64,000 bases of DNA from Brienomyrus brachyistius (taxonomy: Eukaryota; Chordata; Actinopteri; Osteoglossiformes; Mormyridae), in NCBI RefSeq assembly GCF_023856365.1, contig NW_026042805.1:30659-94658 (forward strand), in the 5' to 3' direction. Both the position numbers and the translations under genes were made by a program. Under the pieces are notes generated by a model. The model was not told the origin of the DNA and did not search any database. It saw nothing but the letters and a program-made list of their open reading frames with translations. Of the stretch, positions 55,907-64,000 are shown piece by piece. Position 1 is the stretch's first letter. Every line of letters begins with the position of its first letter.

Positions 55907-56825
55907 ATATATTTATGGGTGTATCGAGACTAGATGGTCAGTATGGATAACTAAGGTGCACTAAAACTGGGTGAGCAGGCAAGGCATGTCACCCAGGTTG
56001 TGTGACAATTATTTTATATAAATGTATATATGTATATATATATTCCATCCACCATCCCTCCTTTACGGAGAACTGCGTTATTTTTATTGTCCATTACGAA
56101 AAAAATAAAAAAACTATATATATATATATATATATATACATATATATTTATGGGTGTATCGAGACTAGTTGGTCATTATGGATAACTAAGTTGCACTAAA
56201 ATTGGGTGAGCAGGCAAAGCATGTCACCCAGGTTGTGTGACAATTATTTTTATATATATGTATGTATATATTCCATCCACCATCCCTCCTTTACGGAGAA
56301 CTGCGTTATTTTTCTTTTCTATTGCTAATAAAAAAACTATAATATGTACATATATATATATATATATATGGGTGTATCGAGACTAGATGGTCAGTATGGA
56401 TAACTAAGTGCACTAAAATTGGGTGAGCAGGCAAGGCATGTCACCCAGGTTGTGTGACAATAATTTTATATATATGTATATATATATTCCATCCACTATC
56501 CTCCTTTATGGAGAACTGCGTTATTTTTATTGTCTATTGCAAAAAAAAACACAAAAAACTATATATATATATATATATACACATATATATTTATGGGTGT
56601 ATCGAGTACTAGTTGGTCATTATGGATAACTAAGGTGCACTAAAATTGGGTGAGCAGGCAAGGCATGTCACCCCAGTTGTGTGACAATTATTTTATATAA
56701 ATGTATATATATATTCCCTCCACCACCCCTCCTTTACGGAGGACTGCTTTATTTTTAACTATCCATTGCGAAAAAAAAACACAAGAAAAAGAAAAAATAT
56801 CTATATATATATATACATAATATAT

Positions 56826-56863
<38 letters not shown>

Positions 56864-57053
56864 GGGTGTGTCGAGACTAGATGGTCAGTATGGATAACTG
56901 AGGTGCACTAAAATTGGGTGAGCAGGCAAGGCATGTCACCAGGTTGTGTGACAATTATTTTATATATAGCATATACATATTCCATCCACCATCCCTCCTT
57001 TATGGAGAACTGCGTTATTTTTATTGTCTATTGCAAAAAAAAAACAGAAAAAC

Positions 57054-57085
<32 letters not shown>

Positions 57086-57517
57086 TATTCATGGGTGTAT
57101 CGAGACTAGATGGTCATTATGGATAACTAAAGTGCACTAAAATTGGGTGAGCAGGCAAGGCATGTCACCCAGGTTGTGTGACAATTATTTTATATTAAAT
57201 GTATATATATATATATATATTCCATCCACCATCCCTCCTTTACGGAGAACTGCGTTATTTTTCTTTTCTATTGCTAATAAAAAAACTATATATATATACA
57301 TATATATTTATGGGTGTATCGAGACTAGATGGTCATTATGAATAACTAAGGTGCACTTAAATTGGGTGAGCAGGCAAGGCATGTCACCCCGGTTGTGTGA
57401 CAATTATTTATATATATATTCCATCCACCATCCCTCCTTTACGGAGGACTGCTTTATTTTTAATATCCATTGCGAAAAAAAAACACAAGAAAAAGAAAAA
57501 ATATCTATATATTATAC

Positions 57518-57549
<32 letters not shown>

Positions 57550-57672
57550 ATATATATATATATGGGTGTGTCGAGACTAGATGATCAGTATGGATAACTA
57601 AAGTGCACTAAAATTGGGTGAGCAGGCAAGGCATGTCACCCAGGTTGTGTGACAATTATTTTATATAAATGT

Positions 57673-57707
<35 letters not shown>

Positions 57708-58043
57708 TATATTATATATATATATATATATATATTCCATCCACCATCCCTCCTTTACGGAGAACTGCGTTATTTTTCTTTTCTATTGCTAATAAAAAAA
57801 CTATATATATGTACATATATTATATTTATATATATGGGTGTATCGAGACTAGTTGGTCATTATGGATAACTAAGTTGCACAAAAATTGGGTGAGCAGGCA
57901 AGGCATGTCACCCAGGTTGTGTGACAATTATTTTATATATATATGTATATATATATTCCCTCCACCACCCCTCCTTTACGGAGGACTGCTTTATTTTTAA
58001 TATCCATTGCGAAAAAAAAACACAAGAAAAAGAAAAAAATATC

Positions 58044-58124
<81 letters not shown>

Positions 58125-58315
58125 GGTGTGTCGAGACTAGATGGTCAGTATGGATAACTAAGGTGCACTAAAATTGGGTGAGCAGGCAAGGCATGTCACC
58201 CAGGTTGTGTGACAATTATTTTATATATATGCATATACATATTCCATCCACCATCCCTCCTTTACGGAGAACTGCGTTATTTTTATTGTCTATTGCAAAA
58301 AAAAAACAGAAAAAC

Positions 58316-58397
<82 letters not shown>

Positions 58398-59270
58398 ATA
58401 TACATATATATTCATGGGTGTATCGAGACTAGATGGTCATTATGGATAACTAATGTGCACTAAAATGGGTGAGCAGGCAAGGCATGTCACCCAGGTTGTG
58501 TGACAATTATTTTATATAAATGTAATATATATAATATATATATTCCATCCACCATCCCTCCTTTACGGAGAACTGCGTTATTTTTCTTTTCTATTGCTAA
58601 TAAAAAAACTATATATATATGTACATATATATATATATAATATGGGTGTATCGAGACTAGTTGGTCATTATGGATAACTAAGTTGCACTAAAATTGGGTG
58701 AGCAGGCAAGGCATGTCACCCAAGTTGTGTGACAATTATTTTATATATATGTATATATATATTCCATCCACCATCCCTCCTTTATGGAGAACTGCGTTAT
58801 TTTTATTGTCTATTGCAAAAAAAAAACAAAAAAAACTATATATATATACATATATATTTATGGTGTATCGAGACTAGATGGTCATTATGAATAACTAAGG
58901 TGCACTAAAACTGGGTGAGCAGGCAAGGCATGTCACCCAGGGTGTGTGACAATTATTTTATATATATGTATATATATATTCCATCCACCATCCCTCCTTT
59001 ATGGAGAACTGCGTTATTTTTATTGTCTATTGCAAAAAAAAAAACAAAAAAAACTATATATATATATACATATATATATATGGGTGTATCGAGACTAGAA
59101 GGTCATTATGCATAACTAAAGTGCACTAAAATTGGGTGAGCAGGATAGGCATGTCACCCCAGTTGTGTGACAATTATTTTATATATATGTATATATATAT
59201 ATAAATTCCCTCCACCACCCCTCCTCTACGGAGGACTGCTTTATTTTTATTTCCATTGCAAAAATAAAAA
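55907..59270 (+). repeat. TA-rich satellite, 14 units of 217-291 bp
   Basis: Each unit has GGGTGTATCGAGACTAGATG, GAGCAGGCAAGGCATGTCAC, CAGGTTGTGTGACAATTATT, then (TA)n, then TTCCATCCACCATCCCTCC...GAACTGCGTTATTTTT and a second (TA)n. The GAGCAGG anchor occurs at 55973, 56208, 56425, 56652, 56920, 57149, 57368, 57620, 57892, 58180, 58471, 58700, 58917 and 59138. Length varies with the TA runs. Three unit types recur in ordered blocks. TGTCAC...GTGACA forms a short inverted repeat in each unit. Confidence 0.93.
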
Positions 59271-59384
59271 ATTTTAAAACACAAAAAAAAAAAAAAAACG
59301 AAAATAATAATAATAAAAATAATTTTGAATGTGTATTCAAATAAGTTTGAATGTGTGTGAACTATATATAAATATATATATACA

Positions 59385-59475
59385 CATGCATATACAGAAA
59401 TATATACACACACACACATATATATTATATACACACACACACACAGACACACACTCACATAAACACATACACACA
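59385..59475. repeat. TA/CA microsatellite
   Basis: ATATATACACACACACACAT, then ACACACACACACAGACACAC. Continues the AT-rich edge of the satellite. Confidence 0.85.
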
Positions 59476-59486
59476 CTGTGTACAGT

Positions 59487-59860
59487 CTTATGCAAAGGTT
59501 TGGCACCCCTTGACAAATAACATCTTTTCAATTACAAAAGCAACAATATCAGTTAATACAGTCTCTTTAGGAACTGGGGGAAAAAATACACAATATTTTC
59601 AGCAAACATTGATGAATAGTTACTTTTTATGCCATAAATTGAACAAAATTACAAAATAAAAACATTATTATGGCACTCTGCAAAAGTTTGGGCACCCTAC
59701 GTAATCAGTACTTAGTAACACCTCCTCTGCCAGATATCACAGCTTACAAGCGCTTCTTATAGCCAGCTGAAAGGCTTTCAGTTCTTGTACTTGGGATTTT
59801 CTCACATTCTTCCTTGCAAAAGGCTTCTAGTTCTGTAATATTCTAATATATCAAGGGCTG
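59487..59860 (-). mobile_element. Tc1/mariner-like 3' end
   Basis: CAGTCTTATGCAAAGGTTTG (59487) and GCAAAAGTTTGGGCACCC (59680) are fish Tc1-type repeats. The minus-strand piece up to 59860 includes transposase-tail-like AFARKNVRKSQ in one frame. Only the end of the element remains. Confidence 0.6.
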
Positions 59861-60480
59861 TATTGTCAAATAGGAGATCGGCAGCATTCTCCCACCTGAG
59901 AAAACTGTACTACAATGCCCTTGATAGTGTGTAGAAACACACTCGTCAGCTCTAGTCCTCCTGTAACAACGCAAAAGGACTGGCAACCCTCAGGTATTTA
60001 TGCGTGCGATTGTATGATAAATTCACCCTGACAGTCTCACACTTCTCTTGGTACCAACAGGTCTCATGGAATATATAAAAGGCAACTGCAACAATTATAC
60101 TCGGCACTAAACATCGAGGCACGGAAATGCAGCAGAGCTTGTGTATTTCTCAGGATGCATTCTAGTAAAATGCCCGGAAAATGAGCTAAAGACATATTTC
60201 AAGGGGCACTATATAAAACCGATGGAAATTTTACTGATTAAATAAAAGGAAAAGCATCGTTTGAAAAATCACAAATGTTTCTAAGATTCAATGCATCGCT
60301 TTTTGACCACATCATAGCGATGAACACATCATTGTTCCTGACAATGTCCTAATACAGAAATAAAACTTTATGTTGGTAAACTCAAAAAGCCTTCAGCTGT
60401 CACACTGGCTAACGATCTCAAACGATTATAAAGCAGCATTTTGAAAAGCGCTGTTTTAAAATAACAGATACAACACTTAC
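59861..60480. other. Unassigned; would be intron of the lysine-rich gene
   Basis: No exon, RNA gene or repeat family recognised. On the minus strand it lies downstream of the lysine-rich exon's donor. Confidence 0.3.
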
Positions 60481-60769
60481 CTTGTCTTCTGGCCAAATGC
60501 TTTTCACGGCTTGGCACTCCAACGGTGCTGAAACGAAATTTGTATTTCCTCCTACCTCGTTGGCCCTTCAGTTCTTCTTTTCTCCCTTTGGATGTTTTTT
60601 TCCTTCTTCTTTGGATATTGTTTTTTATTTTTGTTTGTTTTTTTTTACTTTGCATGTTTTTCCTTCTTCGGATATTATTTTTTTGGCTTATTTTTTTAGA
60701 CGATGTTTTTTTCGTCTTCTTTAAAAATTGATTTTTTTCGTCTTCTTTAAATATTGTTTTTTTTTTCAT
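60481..60769 (-). CDS. Lysine-rich orphan protein, candidate first coding exon
   Basis: The minus-strand ATG (60769-60767) opens 96 codons ending at a consensus donor ACAAG|GTAAGT (GT at 60480-60479), phase 1. The composition is very basic: MKKKTIFKEDEKNQFLKKTK with repeated FKED/FLKK words, then RRRK and RGRRKYKFRF. The DNA is a run of degenerate purine-rich repeats (AAAGAAGACGAAAAAAA twice). An AT-rich lysine-rich protein suggests nuclear or nucleic-acid binding, but I recognise no family. TATA, heat-shock-like and CCAAT elements lie at proper distance upstream. The next exon was not found. A repeat-born ORF is the main alternative. Confidence 0.4.
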
Positions 60770-60960
60770 CCTTTTGATGTTGTTTTACGGAACAAGAGCC
60801 GTACAGTGCTACTCTATCAGGAGGTAGCGCCAACTGAACGCCTTGAAGCAGTACCCAGCTCTTTTATAGGGAGCGTCAACCCGAAGTCAAGTTCTAGAAC
60901 GTTGCACTCACTTTTCATTGGTTTCCCAGCTATGCTGTCAGAATAATGTTTGCTGATTGG
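60770..60960 (-). promoter_or_regulatory. TATA/CCAAT/HSE-like promoter, minus strand
   Basis: In minus-strand order: CCAAT box (complement of ATTGG 60956-60960), second CCAAT (60917-60921), GTTCTAGAAC (60891-60900; TTCnnGAA is the heat-shock element core), and CCTATAAAAG (60861-60870). The TATA box is about 95 bp above the ATG, giving a 5' UTR of roughly 60-70 nt. The order and spacing are those of a typical TATA promoter. Confidence 0.5.
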
Positions 60961-60961
60961 T

Positions 60962-61438
60962 CGAAAATTTTAAAACGTACCCGAGTACTGTAAAAAAAAC
61001 TCAAGATCTTGCTACCCTACGGAGCACCCATAAGGTGATTTTTTTTATACGTTATATGCAGCTATTTGTAGCAGGCCGTAATTAGACTAATCCACCCTTT
61101 GTCAATAAAGCCAACAAGAGAACAGGTTGCCCAAAGTTTGCTCAGGTACACGCCACAGCACAACCTTAAAAACACATCCAGCACAAATCACACTAGTGAA
61201 TGACACAGCAAATCACAGCAATAAAAAAGACCCCTATGGGCAATCCAGCACCCAGACTACAGGTGCCAAAAGGCCCAGCCTGCCTAATAATGAACCCAAA
61301 ATATACATACAACAAAGAAAAAGACACAAACAAAAAAGAAAATAAAACTAGCCAGCTGCTCCCACTAAACCCCGCTCCCGAGGCCACTAAGCCGGCTGGC
61401 TTGATAATACACGATACAACCTCAGATAAAACATATTA
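60962..61438. other. No gene recognised
   Basis: A-rich sequence. The plus-strand open frames (61127-61345) are low-complexity. Confidence 0.3.
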
Positions 61439-62890
61439 AAGCAACACCAGGGAGGTTTACAACCTGATCCTTAAAATTATCGACCCGTAATTCCACCTTG
61501 AAAACCCCTAAAGAACAGTAGTTTACCCCATGACTCACTGCCCCATTCAAACAAAAAAAAAACAGGTTTTTGGGGTAACCTTTAGGTCAGCTCTTCAAAA
61601 CCAGGTATGAGGACTCTTCAGCTAATCAGTCCTCTAATTAGAAATCTAATTAGGGAGTTGCAGCGAAAACCTGCATACACACCGGCCCTTTGCGGATAAG
61701 ATTGTTCACCCCCTGAAACAAGCAAACAGAAAGGCTGCTACACTGCAAATTCAATATGCCCGCCGATGCTCCCCCAAATCTATCAGGACCCTGCCTGTCT
61801 TTCCCGTGCCTGCTCCTTTGCCAATATGCCCTACCATCGGAACATGCACAGCCATCTCGCCCCGGCTATGCCTCCAGTCCGAACTGCAGTTCCTATACCT
61901 GCCTATAATTGCCTGGCTACAATCCATCCCCCAAAATGAAATTGATGACCCAACGATCACAGCTAAGAATTCTATCCCCAAACCACTGGTCTTCCTCCCC
62001 AACCGAACGATCATTCACTGACCGTGGTAACTTATAAGGGTTGGTATGATGACCAGTGGTGGACCTCACCGAACGTTTAACTGGTCTCTACACCTCGGGG
62101 GGGACATAACCTCCTCCATTATACGAGGCCTACTTGTGGATGCTCTATTGCGACCCCTCCCACCAGCCCTGTCCCCGTAAAACCACAGAGTCCTCATCCG
62201 ATTCCATTTCTGTTGCCCCTGTGGGCAACCCAGACTCAGGAGACATTACCAGAACATCTTCCCCTGACATAACAACCCCCTGTGGTACTGGACGCAACTC
62301 TGTTCGGTGAACTTGACGGACAACCCCGTCCCCCTCCATTGGAGTTGCAGAGTAAACTGCACCCTGATCTTGGGGACACCGAACTACCATATACAAACAG
62401 GCATCCCAATGATCCTGTATTTTACCTCGAACATGGTTCCGCAAACACACCAGCTGACCTTCATCAAACCCCTAATCATTAACCAACTCATTGTGTTTCC
62501 GATTTCGTGGTGTGGCTTGTTCCTCCAACTAAGCCTTCACATACTCTTGAAGCACCTGCAAACTTTCCTGATGGTTTTGTACCCATTCCTCCAAAGGTCC
62601 ACCATACTGACTGATCCCGGCAGGAGCCTGAAGATAGTGTATCGGTAATCGAGGCTCACAGCCAGACCTTAAATAAAAAGGCATCATCCAGTCATTTGGT
62701 GGGGTGTAGTATTGTAAGCTTCTCTGCTGGAGGAAGTGTGTGAAGCAAATTGTGCAAAAAAAATATTAAAGCAACACCAGGGAGGTTTACATCTAGATCC
62801 TTAAAATGATCGACCTGCAATTCCACCTTGAAAATCCAATTACCATATAAAGGATACAAGATGTAAAGATGACAAATGACATGGCACACA
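61439..62890 (-). mobile_element. Gypsy pol 3' end
   Basis: The minus-strand frame 62450-62145 encodes LRNHVRGKIQDHWDACLYMV, then VRCPQDQGAVYSATPMEGDG and VRQVHRTELRPVPQ: the integrase C-terminal domain of Ty3/gypsy elements, ending at a stop near 62145. The preceding part is in another frame (62460-62650). A 70-bp direct repeat (61439-61510 and 62766-62835, AAAGCAACACCAGGGAGGTT) brackets the region and may be LTR or duplication remnants. Confidence 0.7.
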
Positions 62891-63633
62891 TTTGTTGTTT
62901 AGACTGTTGTGTCAGGTTAATTGAAAGCTGAAGGATCTTAGTGTTTACTAGTCTAAGTAACAGAATGTCTAAACACTGTGCTTGCCTTTATGGGTTTTTA
63001 AGCAGAACATATAGGTATAGAAACATATTAACATTACGTTTCACGATTCACTGACTGGAGAATAGGAGAATATACACATCAATATTACTACTTAAGTTAA
63101 CTAACCCTAATCCCAACCCCTATTGGCACGGAGCCCGCCAGGGTTCAGGTGAGATATAAATCTGTAATCTGTATCAATGGTTTTGCTATCCATACCCACC
63201 CTATTAATGTTAGCTTCCCAGGGTTTCTTGTTAGACAAGCTCTGTGTCTCTCTATACCCCCATTTACTGCACGACTGATTGTCCATTTATAAAGAATCAA
63301 ATAGGGTGAAGATGGTTTTAGTTTACAATTACTCTGGAAGGTGACCAGATTAAAAAAAAACTAAATACCATGCCTACGTGTATGTAATCTCCATCACAGT
63401 CCCCATTTTCCCCATAATCCTCGTTTTGATAGTGCCAATTTGTGTAATGTGAGTTTTTTTTTTTTTTTAAAAACTGTTATAGAAGAACATACTGGATGCC
63501 ACATGTGTACAATTACCCCTTTCTAATTAGTGGGGTCCGTTGTGTCAGCTACAGCCTTTACTAACATACACATAAGTATACAGTCTTACAGCACTTTTGT
63601 TTTCCTTTTGTATTTAATGGTTTTCCATTTAGG
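62891..63633. other. No gene recognised
   Basis: Unassigned AT-rich sequence with T/A runs near 63350 and 63455. Confidence 0.3.
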
Positions 63634-63991
63634 GGGCAGCATGGTGGTGCAGTGGTTAGCACTGTTGCCTCACACCTCTAGGGCCCGGGTTCGAGTCTCC
63701 ACCTGGGTCACATGTGTGTGGAGTTTGCATGTTCTACCCATGTCATCGTGGGGTTTCCTCCGGGTACTCTGGTTTCCCCCACAGTCCAAAAAACATGCTG
63801 AGGCTAATTGGAGTTGCTAAATTGCCCATAGGAGTGTATGCGTGATGTGAATAGTGTGTGAGTGTGCCCTGCGATGGGCTGGCCCGCCATCCTGAGTTGT
63901 TCCCTGTCTCGTGCCCATTGCTTCCGGGATAGGCTCCAGACCCCCCGCGATCCAGTAGGATAAGCGGTTTGGAAAATGGATGGATGGATGG
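63634..63991 (+). mobile_element. Full-length SINE at window edge
   Basis: GGGGGCAGCATGGTGGTGCA head with A-box-like and B-box-like (GGGTTCGAGTCTCC) sequences, complete body and (TGGA)n tail. The last bases of the window, AGTTTTC, match the upstream flank GTTTTCCATTT, so a target duplication probably continues past the edge. Confidence 0.85.
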
Positions 63992-64000
63992 ACAGTTTTC

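Noticed and set aside
55907..59270. CRISPR array
   Set aside because: Repeats are far too long and TA-rich, spacers are not unique, and the surrounding DNA is clearly eukaryotic.

Overview
The window is teleost fish DNA. It has intron-split genes of fish type, including a novel immune-type receptor (NITR) with J-like FGNGT motifs. It also has dense fish-type transposons: tRNA-derived SINEs ending in (TGGA)n, CR1/L2-like LINEs, Ty3/gypsy LTRs, Tc1-like elements and hAT elements. More than half of the sequence reads as repeat, and the genes are small islands. I could not run any search, so family names rest on motifs read by eye.

Region 1-13.3 kb is a pile of nested mobile elements: SINEs with clear target duplications, an L2-like LINE, a CR1-like LINE with a solo LTR inside it, a gag-like remnant, broken gypsy integrase pieces, and a 2.85-kb inverted duplication (10414-13268). 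At 13.7-15.7 kb lie the last three coding exons of a brachyury (tbxt) gene. Their reading frame and splice phases are intact, but the last exon carries an in-frame TAG and, downstream of it, a 277-bp solo LTR with a perfect 5-bp target duplication. No T-box exons were recognised upstream; the inverted duplication lies there instead.

Region 15.9-20.9 kb has two small candidate exons, an integrase-like pseudogene, a CpG-rich block with a 36-bp perfect hairpin, a hAT MITE and SINE/LINE pieces. At 21.2-25.5 kb is a complete six-exon NITR gene: signal peptide, V domain, second Ig domain, transmembrane exon and tail with ITIM/ITSM-like tyrosines. Its second Ig exon has a nonsense codon inside a tandemly duplicated 57-bp J/splice-donor segment.

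Region 26-48 kb is mostly LINE, SINE, gypsy and MITE fragments. It includes a CR1-like LINE cleanly inserted into a gag-like remnant (34.8-35.8 kb) and a 23-24-copy, 46-bp minisatellite with CTCF-like cores (43.84-44.92 kb). At 48.4-50.6 kb is a four-exon secreted cystatin-fold/chemerin-like gene with a one-base frameshift in exon 1. A possible broken Ig-domain exon lies at 52.5 kb.

Region 52.8-59.3 kb is a hAT-like element, a gypsy 3' end with truncated LTR, a Tc1-like element with ~285-bp inverted repeats, and a 14-unit TA-rich satellite with higher-order structure. At 60.5-61.0 kb, minus strand, is a lysine-rich candidate first exon with a TATA box, a heat-shock-like element, two CCAAT boxes and a consensus splice donor. 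The end of the window has another gypsy pol remnant and a SINE that runs to the edge.

The recognised genes do not form one pathway. Two immune-type loci (NITR and the chemerin-like gene) lie 23 kb apart. Three of the recognised genes (tbxt, NITR, chemerin-like) carry an apparent disabling change, so the window looks like a decaying, transposon-rich segment.
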